Shown here piece after piece: positions 48,151 to 58,017 of a stretch of 64,000 nucleotides of DNA (positions are counted from its first letter, which is position 1; each line of letters begins with the position of its first letter). Both the position numbers and the translations under genes were made by a program. The stretch spans positions 1,374,777 to 1,438,776 of the forward strand of contig JAJEKV010000036.1 of the NCBI GenBank assembly GCA_021234155.1, given 5' to 3'. The DNA comes from Isoetes taiwanensis. Taxonomy: Eukaryota > Streptophyta > Lycopodiopsida > Isoetales > Isoetaceae. Below the pieces are notes generated by a model. The model was not told where the DNA came from. It saw only the letters and a list, made by a program, of their open reading frames with translations, and searched no databases.

Positions 48151-48691
48151 TATTGTGCCCACGTGGCGCTTCGTCAGCGACCGCTGACATGGCCACATCA
48201 GCAATCCGGACACCCAGGTCACGGATGGCATGGCCCACACGTGACAGGGTGTCATAATGGCAACTTTATCGAGGTTCGAGGGTGCAGCCAGAAATAACTG
48301 CACCCTCTTCCTCTTCCCCTGCGACCCATTCATCCTCCCCTATTCTTTCTCTGTTCTGTTTTTCTATTCCACCTCTGGAGCCCCCTTGGCGATCCTTCTA
48401 TTCACTCAATTCCGACGTCTTCTTATGACAGCAGCCTGGTCTACGGATCACGACGCATCCAACGCCGAGGTTTTCGCGCAGTTTGAGTGTTCGAGCGGGC
48501 GTTACTGCCTAAGAAGAAAGTGAGGTTCTTCTCTGTAAGTTTTTAGCTTCTTTTATTGCTTCTTTTTAGTTTTATGTAAGTCCTTTACTGCACTCTTACT
48601 TATATTCTTTTATTAGAGGCTTTTACTATCCCCTGATACAATTTCCAGTCCGACAAATCCTTATTCTCGCTTTGCAAACGCCTGTTCAAAC

Positions 48692-51600
48692 ATGGAATCG
48701 AACACGGGAGCTTCCTCCTCATCCAACAAATCTCCCAGGTATGTTTTTTTAATATGTTCTCTTTTGTCTCCGCTGTTTCATTCTGTTTCACATGTTGTCA
48801 CTGTTTTCTGTTTTGCTTTTGTTTTGTTTTCTGTTTTTGTTTTCTTTTTCTTAGTTATTGTTTAATTAAATACCGTGTACATGCATAAGTGAGACTAGTG
48901 GTAAGACTAGTGGCAAGCAACTGAATTAGGAATCCTCAGAGACAGGTGATAGGAAGAAAAATATTGCAGAGCAGTAACAGAACATTACTATGAATGATTC
49001 ACAACAGAAATTGCAAAACTGTCTATGAATGTTTCATAACAGAACATAAGTATGAATGAATATTTCTAACTATGAACTAAGAACAGGAATTGCTTTACAG
49101 AAATTGCAATTCTAACTCACAGCATATCCTCCCTTGCAGGAGAGGTGCAGAAGGGAACCCGGCTTTCTCGACTTGCGAGTCGAGAATGCCTCAGCTTGAC
49201 AACAATCCAGGAAGTACAAGCCTTCTTCTCGACTCGCGAGTCGAGAATTTCTCGACTCGCGAGGCGAAAACAGGGATTGTACACCCTGGACTGTTGGCTG
49301 GTTGAGGAATTCTCGAATCACGAGTCGAGAATGCAGACAACTACCCAACGTCTTTCTAGTCAAAGAAAGCCTGCTGCAGCCTTTGTGCATTCTCGACTCA
49401 CGAGTCGAGAATGTCATACCCAGCCAATGCCCCTGTGTCCGGTCGCAGGTGCCTCCACCCAGTCCGAGCCACTCTCCTTCGAACCATCTTCGTCGAATAT
49501 TGCGAAGGGGACTAGCTCCGACTGGGTGGAGGCCTCGGCCGACTTTCAACCACAGATCTCTTGGGCGCTTTCGACTTTTCGTGAGTCGAGGAAACTTGCT
49601 AGTCTCACACACAGCAATGCCAGGACCTTAAATCACATCTACCCTTGTCCAAGCCAAGCTCTGTGTCTTGTCCGAGGTGTCTCTAGGCTGTCGAGAAGAC
49701 CCGCTAGTCTCACACACAGCAATGCCAGCTTCTGTGCATTCTCCAGGTGCCTGCAGACAGTCTGAGCCACTCTCCTTCGAACTATCTTGCTCGAATATTG
49801 CGAAGGGAAGTGGCCCTGACTGTCTGCAGGCCTCTGGGTCTAACCACAGGGGAATTTATTTGAACAGCCTCGACATGTTTTCTCGTGCATTCTCGACTCG
49901 CAAGTTGAGAATCCCCTAGCCATCCAATTCTCCTGTGTCTGGTCGCAGGTGCCTCTACCCAGTCAGAGCCACTCTCCTTCGAACCATCTTCCTCGAATAT
50001 TGCGAAGGGGAGGGGCTCGGACTGGGTGGGGGCCTCTGCAACTAACCACAGGGAAACCACAGGCAATAGGTTGGCTTGCTGTCTGCATTTTCGACTCGCG
50101 AGTCGAGAATGCCTTAACCACAGGGAAATGCATCCCTTAAGGCCAGCAAAGGCGCTCTGGCTGTTTTCTCGACTCGTGAGTCGAGAAGACCCGCTAGTCT
50201 CACAAACAGCCCAAGGTTGAGTGCATTCTCCTGTTTTTAGTCCTAGGTGCCTCTAGCCTGTCTGAGCCACTCTCCTTCGAACCATCTTCCTCGAATATTG
50301 CGAAGGGGAGTGGCCCGGACTGGGTGGAGGCCTCCGCGACTAACCACAGGGGGATGCATTTGAACCGCATCTCTAAGGCCCTAGACCTAGCATGATCTAT
50401 ACACAACTATCATGCCTAACAGATACTCGGACTGGATGGAGCCCTTTGCTTCTAAACGGAAGGGAAGGCATTCCAAGAAAAAATACAGACACATGAACAT
50501 GTTCGCAAGTTGCTCCAATTTATAGTTCCCTTGCTGAGCATCTCTCAATCCAAACATTATCTCGACGCTGAAATATGCTCAACAAGGAAATGATAAATCG
50601 GGCAGTTCCATGTTCTAAACACATCTGGCATGTTCTACACACATAATGAAACATGCATCTCTGAAACTCACCTCTTCTCGCAAGAATTCCTTGGGCCATT
50701 GTATCACACATCTCGCAGCCTCACCGAGAGTCTTCGCTTCTTCTGTTGGCCTCATCAACAATGCATCCGCATAAAGCGATTCTTGTGTATCCCTCTTCCA
50801 TGGCACTGCAGTGAAGAGTTCCCGTATGTTGCAGCTCATCTCCGCTTGCTACCTTAGCCCCATGCACATCGATCAAATCAACTATTTGCAAAAAGATGCA
50901 CAGTTAGAACTAGACAAAGAGTAAATCGCTGCTAGGAGCTTACAACGTCGTGGCGCCATCCGTGAACTCGCTCACAATCGATCTCCGCCTCCGGTCACTG
51001 TGTGCCCCAAAGTCACCAATGCCGCAGTAAAACTAAGTGCCCGAAAATCTCCACTGCGCTCACTAAGTCCTTGGAAATGAATGAATTTCGAATTGGTGTT
51101 TGGGCGGGCTAAAGATGGCCGTGCTGTACCCTTAGCCCGCTTTTTTGCCTTGAATGATTGTATGTCCTTAATTTCAAATTTAAGAACACGCCCGACCTTT
51201 TTTACGTGCAGTCCTAAAACCTCCAAGGCACGGAAGAGGCTCAATTTACAAGGGAATTCGAGAAGCAAGAGGATGCGGGGGCATATAGATATGACGACTC
51301 CATCTAAGAAGCGAGCCGCCGGAGCGGATGCTGGTTCAAGTGGCACCAAGAAAAGAAAGACAGAGACTCCAGGTCAGGATACCTTTTCTGATTTTGTGTT
51401 CGGTCAGGATACCTTTTCTGATTCATCCTTGTGTCTTGCAGCATTCACTGCGGAGACGCTAGTGATCATTGGCAGAACTCCGTTCTTTATTATCGAGGGA
51501 TTGGAGACAGACCTACTTGATACACCAGCAGATTCTTGGTGGTATGTCGAAGTTTCAACAAGTGGGAAGGAGAATGATCTGTTCCTGTGGCAAAGGGATA

Positions 51601-54600
51601 AGAAGAGCTCCGGCGACAAGTACAAGAAGGTCGGTGTTGTGCTCTCCGTCTCTGCGCCAGATTCGAAACATCTAACATTGTATGTGGAAGACTGCCTGAA
51701 GGGTAAGTTCTACCACACGAAGAAGTTATCAGTATCCAATTACTCTAACTCTTCAATGAGCAAGGCGAAGGGGACCGACAAAAGGCCGGCGCCTTTAAAT
51801 TGTCAGAACCTTGGGTGGAAGGATCTGGAAGGGATGAAGGAGGTCGGAATCCTGACATCCAGGGAGCTTGGAATGGAGATTTCCAGGGTGAGGGAGAAGC
51901 TGTTCAACACCGGGAGCTTTACGTCCAGCGTGCTAAAGACTCTAAAGCACTCGGCAGTTACCAAGGATGTAGTTCGGAAAGAAAAAACTCCGGACAGGAC
52001 TACAAGTCATGAAATAGATGAGAGTACACGGGAGGATTCAGATGTTGAAGAAGAGGAAGATATGGTCGATTCCCAATTCTTGGATCAAGATGAGCAGATT
52101 AGAAAATCACAGAGAGGGGCCCAGAAGATGGAGCAACTGGCTCAGTATTATCCATTAGGGATATCACACAAGTTGCTGCTGGACATCAGACGCCTGAAGG
52201 TTTGCACTGGAGATGCCGTCTTGTTCAACCACAGGGAATTTAATCCAGCACACATGCTGGAGATTCGGAACTTGATGGTGCGACATCCTGTTGCAGATCC
52301 AATGCCTGCAGATGTCATACCATTCAGCAGATCAACCGGGGACCTGAAGGGAAAAGACGTCAGGTTTTGGGTTGTGGACGGCCAGCATTCAGTGAGGACA
52401 GCACAAGTATTGCAGACGGAAAAGGAAGTGCCGCAAAGGATCAAGGACAGATATTCCAAACGAGAGTGCAGAGTTCTTTCAGCGGACACGCCACCAACGG
52501 AGCTCGCCAGCATTAGCCACTGTCATAACACAATAGCAGCAAGTGCCAGCTACATAAGGTAAATTACTGTCTCTGATTCGGGGCTTTCTCGACTCGCGAG
52601 TCGAGAAACTCCAGAGAAGTAAAGAAAAGTAAAGATTGAAGGGACTTTCTCGACTCAACCAGAGACAAAAACGGGAAGAAGAGTATGAAGGGGCTTTCTC
52701 GACTCGCGGGTCGAGAAAGTCCCTTCAATCTTCTCCTTTCCTATGCTCCTCTGACTTTCTCGACTCGTGAGTCGAGATACCCCAGGGCAATAGAGAGAAC
52801 ATTAGAGATTAATGGTTGATGAGCCTTCCCATCCTTTCTTCCCCCGCCTCTTCGGGCAATGTCGCTTAGTTTATATCCTAAGTTGCATTGTTCGAAGAGG
52901 CGGGGCAAGCAAGGATTTGGGAATGAGCGGTGCTTTCACTCTGGCCGTCACTCTTCTTCTATATTCTCCTCTCACATGGGGTATTCTCGACTTCATGAAG
53001 TCGAAAAAGTCCCTTGAATCTTCTCTTTTCCTGTGCTCCTCTGACTTTCTCGACTCGCGAGTCGAGAAACTCCAGGGTAATAGAGAGAACATTAGAGATT
53101 AATGGTTGAAGAGTGAAAGCATCGAGCCTTCCCAATCTTTCTTTCCCCGCCTCTTCGAGCAATGTCGCTTAGTTTATATCCTAAGTTGCATCGTTCGAAG
53201 AGGCATGAAAGCAAAGATTTGGGAACGCGCGATGCTTTCGCTCTGGCCTTGACTCTCCTTCTATGTTTTCTCCTCTCTTGTAGGTATTCTCGACTCGAGA
53301 GTCGAGAAAGTGCCTGCATCCTCCTATTCCTTGTTTCCCTCGGGTTTTAGGATATACTTTCATGCTCTGACATTGTGACATTTACTGAATGCAGCCCGTA
53401 TCCTGACCAGATCATACACTCTCGGCAACAGTGGAAAGCATTGGGTTGTCCTCAGCGTCCTAAAGGAAACAGGGTTCCCTCGGATAAGTGGAAAACCTTC
53501 GAGAAACTCTGCAGATATGTTCTTCTGGAAGGCCAGGAAGATGATGAGGGAGAGGAATGAGACGAGAAGAAGAAGAGAAACTAAGAAAGGGCAGGGAATC
53601 TCTATCAGACCAATATGACCTCATTCTTAGCACTGATGCGATCTGGGAGAAATGGACTGAGATATGGGTTCTATGGACAAGAGGCAAGCTTAAGGACAGC
53701 AATGGAGAATTGCCAACCAGGCCGGACCCAAAGTTATTCGACAAGCAATTCATGAAAAGGATACAGGATCTGACGGACAAGGAAACGCTTGATCTACAGG
53801 GCAGAATCCTGGATGGAACAATCCTGCTAAGGAAAAGTAGAAGTTCAAAAATGCAGGACGCAAAGGATTACGCCACAATCCTAAAGAGACGGCGTGCGTT
53901 GGAAGAAGGCATCACAGAGTTCTGCAATGTTGCCTCCAATGCATGCCATGATTTTGATTATTATAAGGAGAAGGCTGCGCTTGATGAGGAAGATATGAAG
54001 GAGTTGAACCATCTATGTCAACCCTACATCAACACCAAGCTAAAGCGTAACGTCAAAACCCTCCCCTTCCCTGAACGTGCTATGGCAATTCTGAAGAGGA
54101 AGCTTGGATTCGGGGTGGTTCCATTTAAGACCGATGATAGCTCCCCTCCATTCCTGGTAACCTTGGGACACAAGGGGTTTGGTGGTCTGGAACTGGCATC
54201 TGGGCCCGTGGCACTATTTGCCATGAATATGATCGAAGACCCCACCCTATTTTATGAAAAAACTGACATTGAGCAGTGGTACAAGACGTGTCTGGACATG
54301 ACCGAGCTGGATACTTTCAGTTTCCTTATCTTTTGCATGCCGGGCAATCAGACAACTGCTGTGTCACAATGGGCAGCTGATATTAACTTCACCAACAAGA
54401 TTTTGTATTCCATATACGAACTGGAACATGAGTGTAGACTTGGCCTGCCGAAGGCACCAAGTTTTGCCAATATAGTTTTGGTTTTGGTTTCAAGATCGGC
54501 TGCAGACCAGGACAAGTGGTGGTCTAGCGAACGCCACTATCTCGACAAGTTCATGATTTCTCAAGAGCAGATGGAACCCTAGAAGGGCGGCAGATTTATG

Positions 54601-55283
54601 GAGGATGTGCCATTGATGGACAAAATCAGCACTGATGGTGCGACAGGTCCAATATATAGAATTCCTATCCAGCCAAGAGTTATCAAGTACTTCATAACCA
54701 GCTTGGTCGAGGAAGATCATATTGTATACGAGTGGCACATGAATGGCCTGTTCTCTCAGGGGGCTATGCTGTATGGAATGAAACCAATATCTGTGGTTGG
54801 AAATATGGACATGGTTGAAACCATTCGGTCATACCTGGACCTGCTTCATGAGCATTTCAAAGGGAGGAAGACAAATGGAAGCAGTAAGGACGATGATGAC
54901 GAAGACAAACCTGACAGCCAGGGAGAGAAAGATGACAGAGACGAGAATGTCCAAGGTTTAGACGAGGATGCTGCGGAACAAATTCTGGAGAATCTAAGAT
55001 TGAGGTGAGTTCACTTTGCTCTCGGGGTGTTTCTCGACTCGCGAGTCGAGAAACCCTCCGAGTCTTTAACTTTTTCCTTTCTCGACTCGTGAGTCAAGAA
55101 AGTTGTTTCCTATCTGACGTCTTTCATCATTACAGGGACATCGACCGCAACCAATCCGGATCATTGACAATATCACAGGGATCTGCTGGCGGTTCAGGTC
55201 ATGAGGAGGATACCGCATCCCAAAAAGGCGGTCAAAGAGCAAAGCACAAAGGCGCGGCGGCAAGAAAGGAGATGAAAAAATAA
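48692..55283 (+). CDS. ParB-like/DNA-methyltransferase-like gene of region B, two breaks
   Basis: Exon 1 (48692-48738, MESNTGASSSSNKSP) joins in phase to exon 2 (51212-52558). Exon 2 has a nuclear-signal-like TPSKKRAAGADAGSSGTKKR, a domain shared with element A (SWWYVEV, DLFLWQRDKKSSGDKYKK, LKGKFYHTKKLS), an acidic DVEEEEDMVD stretch and a ParB-like part (CTGDAVLFNHREFNPAHMLE, VRFWVVDGQHSVRTAQVLQ, ECRVLSADTPPTELASISH). Exon 3 starts in phase at 53395 (PYPDQIIHSRQQWKALG). The methyltransferase-like half has NMIEDPTLFYE where motif IV (DPPY) is expected, so that residue set is altered. Near 54690-54850 come EWHMNGLFSQGAMLYG and MKPISVVGNMDMVETIRSYL, motif-I-like. The final exon (55136-55283) is also in phase and lysine-rich. 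Breaks: one frame change near 53557 and TAG at 54580-54582. A 75-base GTCAGG...TTGCAG stretch at 51374-51441 may be an extra intron. Confidence 0.7.
49432..49555. repeat. Long hairpin unit 1
   Basis: CCTCCACCCAGTC (49452-49464) pairs with GACTGGGTGGAGG (49520-49532). The inner arm CTCTCCTTCG pairs with CGAAGGGGA, and the outer CTGTG with CACAG. Confidence 0.85.
49735..49850. repeat. Long hairpin unit 2
   Basis: CCTGCAGACAGTC (49750-49762) pairs with GACTGTCTGCAGG (49818-49830). Both arms differ from unit 1 at matching positions, so pairing is kept. Confidence 0.85.
49932..50052. repeat. Long hairpin unit 3
   Basis: CCTCTACCCAGTC (49952-49964) pairs with GACTGGGTGGGGG (50020-50032) using two G-T (G-U in RNA) pairs. 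The stem extends outward through GCAGG/CTCTGC and CCTGTG/CACAGG (49932-49937 with 50047-50052). Confidence 0.85.
50230..50350. repeat. Long hairpin unit 4
   Basis: CCTCTAGCCTGTC (50250-50262) pairs with GACTGGGTGGAGG (50318-50330) with two mismatches. The outer stem TTAGTC/GACTAA is perfect. Confidence 0.8.
50684..50839 (-). CDS. Exon-like ORF, unidentified, possibly DUF8039-like
   Basis: The frame SLYADALLMRPTEEAKTLGE followed by CVIQWPKEFLREE ends at a good donor (GAG then GTGAGT). The L-x-R-P...E-x-K-T-L-G-x-A...I-x-W-P-K pattern is like the end of the DUF8039-type domain suggested for 47432-47866. It lies antisense inside intron 1 of the region-B gene. Weak evidence only. Confidence 0.3.
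52823..52922. repeat. Intron hairpin, copy 1
   Basis: CTTCCCATCCTT pairs with AAGGATTTGGGAA, and CCCCGCCTCTTCG with CGAAGAGGCGGGG. The loop is around GCTTAGTTTATATCCTAAGT, itself paired CTTAG/CTAAG. Confidence 0.85.
53115..53239. repeat. Intron hairpin, copy 2
   Basis: GAAAGCATCG (53115-53124) pairs with CGATGCTTTC (53230-53239), ATCTTT with AAAGAT, and GCCTCTTCGA with TCGAAGAGGC. It has the same loop as copy 1. Confidence 0.85.
55030..55100. repeat. Two palindrome B copies in intron 3
   Basis: CTCGACTCGCGAGTCGAG near 55030 and CTCGACTCGTGAGTCAAG near 55081, within the 131-base intron 55005-55135. Confidence 0.9.
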
Positions 55284-55999
55284 TGATCCCGCATATGGAT
55301 CCCGATCAAGGGGAAATCTGGTCAGAGTCAAACTCTAACTGGGATCCAGCGGGTCCCACCAAGTTTGTAATATTTGACGTCAATGGAGTATTAACTGCAG
55401 TATACCACGATAAAGACGTCCCTGAGCTTAACACCTCGCAGATGCCGACAAAAGTGGGGTCTAAAATCGTGTATCCTCGGCCTAAAGCAAAGGAGATTAT
55501 TGATTGGTGCACAGGCGAGGGGATTGAAGTGGCCATATGGTCTTGTATGGCAAAGAAAAATATTATCAATGTCCTTGGTGTTCTCGGCCTTCCAGTTTTG
55601 AAGTTCAAATTTGTTTGGGGAAACGAAAGGGTCGAGCATGTGTCAGACCTCGATCCAGCCATCACAAAGGGAAAGCCTATTATGGTGAAAAGCCTGGACA
55701 GGGTTTATGAAACATACTAGGACTTTAACAAACACAACACGCTGATCATAGACGACTCCGCCTACAAGTGCTATCATAACTCGCACAATACAATCATTGC
55801 CAAGAGTTATCGACCAGAAGAGTATGAAACGGATAGGTGGTTGTCTCTCAATCTTGTTCCTGTGTTTGCGGAATCCCTGTTTGCCATACTTGTGGCCGAT
55901 GTGATTAGGAACTATCCGAACCTCAAGGAGGTCGATCCAGAGAGCAGCGCGATCATGAAAGCTATGGACGACAAATATTATGGTGATCAAGGAGAGTGA
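55283..55999 (+). CDS. FCP1/NIF-like HAD phosphatase gene, one in-frame TAG
   Basis: The HAD/FCP1 nucleophile strand reads FVIFDVNGVLTAVYHD (a DxNGV form of DxDxT). RPKAKEIIDWC and VAIWSCMAKKNI (motif II region) follow, and after a TAG at 55718-55720 the same frame continues LIIDDSAYKCYHNSHN (motif III with the acidic pair) and AKSYRPEEYETDRWL. Family members dephosphorylate proteins such as the RNA polymerase II CTD; the substrate here is unknown. It starts at the ATG that overlaps the TAA of the preceding ParB-methyltransferase gene by one base (TAATG). So either the two are dicistronic, or the start is a relic of a longer fusion. Plant FCP1-like genes are common, so host capture is possible. 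Confidence 0.7.
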
Positions 56000-56107
56000 C
56001 CTCTGCTTTCAGATAGTCGAGTTGTGTAAATCTTGTAAAGAAACATGAAGAAATGTACTATATTATATTTTGTGATGAATATACTTGTACATTGAGTTTT
56101 CGCTGGC

Positions 56108-57150
56108 TTTCTCGACTCGCGAGTCGAGAAAGGCATGCTTGTCCTATTGATGAAACCATTTGTATGTTTGTTTGTGTGATTGGATGCAGCCATATTCTAT
56201 AATGATAATGGTTGTACATTGGGTTTCCTGGGCCTTTCTCGACTCGCGAGTCGAGAAAGGCACTGTTTGTCTCGTTGAGGAGACCATTTGTATGCTTCCG
56301 TGTGTGATTGGATGCAGCCATATTCTAATGAGAATGGTTGTACTTTGACTTTTTCCGCCTTTCTCGGCGAAGTCGAAAAGGCACTACTTCTGTCGTGATT
56401 GGATGCAGTTATATGGAATGAATGTTCTCCATTGTATTTTGAATTCACCATTCTTTTCTTCGTTTTGACTAATGGCACCGTAATTGTTAATCATAGACTC
56501 TCCTTGCTCCAGGTGGTTCAGGCCGCGATCCCGCACCGGCCACGATCCCGCTTCGGGCATCACGAAGATCGCTCGGCGACACGATCCCGCTCAAAGGCGG
56601 CGAGATACCGATTCTCGCACGTAATCCCGCTCACGCTTACACACTCTTACCCGGCCTTTGGGATAAGGTTGCTGCGTGAATCACGAGGCGCTATGCACAC
56701 GCTCGGGATAAAGAAGAGGGGAAGAAATTTGAGACAGTCCAGAAAGCTCAAAGCATCTTTCAAGCATTGCATAACATCCACGGAGGTTGGGAAAGGAGCA
56801 TATTCGATGAAAAGCTGCGGGAGGAGAGTGGAGAAGTCAGGTGGACAGGTCAGCCGGTGGCTCCCGAGGCACCTCTTCGTGAGGCATTCCACACTCTTCA
56901 GGTTGCCCCCAAGGCTTACAGATGGCATGAAGAAGCCCCGCAAGTTAATCCCCTAAGGTGGACCACCTACCATGATGATGTAACTGTAGTGACAGCAAGA
57001 CCGCCATGGTCTCTGCGTCCGATGTAAAATACATTGTACCTATTCAATTTATTAATAAAAATTCTTTTTCAACTAGAAATTTGGTTTCAATCTTTAATGA
57101 ATTTCCTTTGTTTGAGTTGTATTGTTCTTGTTCTCGACTCGCTATCCGAG
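56108..57150. repeat. Palindrome B copies downstream of the phosphatase gene
   Basis: Extended palindromes (CCTTTCTCGACTCGCGAGTC then GAGAAAGGC) near 56107 and 56236, and degenerate ones near 56357 and 57132. The first three sit in a local repeat of about 125 bases (GATTGGATGCAGCCATATTC, ATGGTTGTACATTG). Confidence 0.9.
56680..57027 (+). CDS. Unidentified C-terminal coding block
   Basis: An open frame with coding-like composition: KKFETVQKAQSIFQALHNIH, RSIFDEKLREESGEVRWTGQ, EAFHTLQVAPKAYRWHEEA and NPLRWTTYHDDVTVVTARPP, ending RPM with TAA at 57025-57027. A TGA lies upstream, and an acceptor may precede the block. I do not recognise it. Just before it (56520-56640) CGATCCCGC is repeated several times. 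It may belong to the same element as the two genes upstream. Confidence 0.45.
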   Translation: MTRRYAHARDKEEGKKFETVQKAQSIFQALHNIHGGWERSIFDEKLREESGEVRWTGQPVAPEAPLREAFHTLQVAPKAYRWHEEAPQVNPLRWTTYHDDVTVVTARPPWSLRPM

Positions 57151-57409
57151 AAAACTGGGAGAAAGCTCGAACCCACACTAAGAGACAAATATTCGAATTA
57201 TGGACAGTATTCGAGTCGGAGTTCTCCTTTTTGTGTAAAATAACAGGGTTCCGAAAAAAAGTGGGAATGGAATGAGACCCACTTTAATTAAATACGACTT
57301 TCCATTATTCTGCTACCTTGCAGTCTCTACAGTATCAGTACAAACAGAATTTAAAATATAAACTTTAATTTCAAAGTACAAACTATGAGAATGCATATTA
57401 GAATCATAC

Positions 57410-57889
57410 CTAGCAGATGTGATGGGACAGGATGCTGTGAATAATGGCATATACATTAAGCAGAGGATAAGAAGGTAGCCTTCCAATATCACGGAGTCCT
57501 CCAGTTAAGATATTAGATTCTAAATTATAGTTTCCAGTCCTATTGCTATCTAAAACAAGGAATTTATCGCGGCTCGCCGCGAACATTTCTTTGGTTCCAA
57601 ACTTGTCTAATTTAGACCCATTATTAAAGTCTAATTTATGCATATGCAACTCATAACAATTGGAATACTACTTACCTTCAGTTATTAATTCATCTGGTAT
57701 GGAGTTTGCAAGAGATGGCATCAACTTCTGCTCATATCGTTGGATTGGAATGCTACCCAATTCTCCTGCATTTTCTTGAAATATCTTATGAGCAAATCTT
57801 GCTTTCATGTAAATCATTTGAGATCTGCATTCTACATTGTTGTGCATTTGAAAATATTGCAAGCTTTCTAAATAAATAACAATCATCAT
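57410..57889 (-). CDS. Two exons of an unidentified gene
   Basis: The upstream exon (to about 57676) reads ARFAHKIFQENAGELGSIPI and MPSLANSIPDELITEG, then a GTAAGTAG donor. The downstream exon reads NLESNILTGGLRDIGRLPSY and PLLNVYAIIHSIL, ending at a GTATGA donor near 57415. Composition and splice sites look genuine, but I cannot name the protein. The intron holds the CGCGG...CCGCG palindrome at 57565-57592. Confidence 0.4.
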
Positions 57890-58017
57890 AAAAAACGAAA
57901 AAAAAAAGAAAAAAAACGCTTTTGTGGATATAGTGGCTTTGTGGATATATTATTACTTGTCATTGACGATATGCATTTGAAGTTTTCTATGTGATTTCAA
58001 GGTACTCCATCCATCCA

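Larger units (their letters stand above)
49160..50190. repeat. Palindrome B copies in intron 1
   Basis: About nine copies of CTCGACTCGCGAGTCGAG or variants (ACTTGCGAG, ACTCACGAG, ACTCGTGAG, AATCACGAG) near 49167, 49228, 49250, 49312, 49392, 49565, 49888, 50090 and 50167. Most variants are C-to-T or G-to-A changes at the central CG. All lie in intron 1 (48739-51211). Confidence 0.95.
52587..53305. repeat. Palindrome B copies in intron 2 of the region-B gene
   Basis: Copies near 52587, 52697, 52756, 53047 and 53288, half-sites near 52650, and a variant GACTTCATGAAGTC at 52988. Most are extended to TTTCTCGACTCGCGAGTCGA and beyond. The intron is 52559-53394. Confidence 0.95.

Noticed and set aside
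49112-50140. Long frames with repeated SRLASRE and FSTRES motifs on both strands
   Set aside because: These arise from reading through palindrome B and the hairpins in intron 1. They vary between frames and strands and are not conserved as protein.
54580-55720. TAG as a recoded sense codon
   Set aside because: TAG occurs as the sole break in several young genes, but CHG deamination explains it. Older relics also carry TAA and TGA, and no independent sign of recoding is seen.
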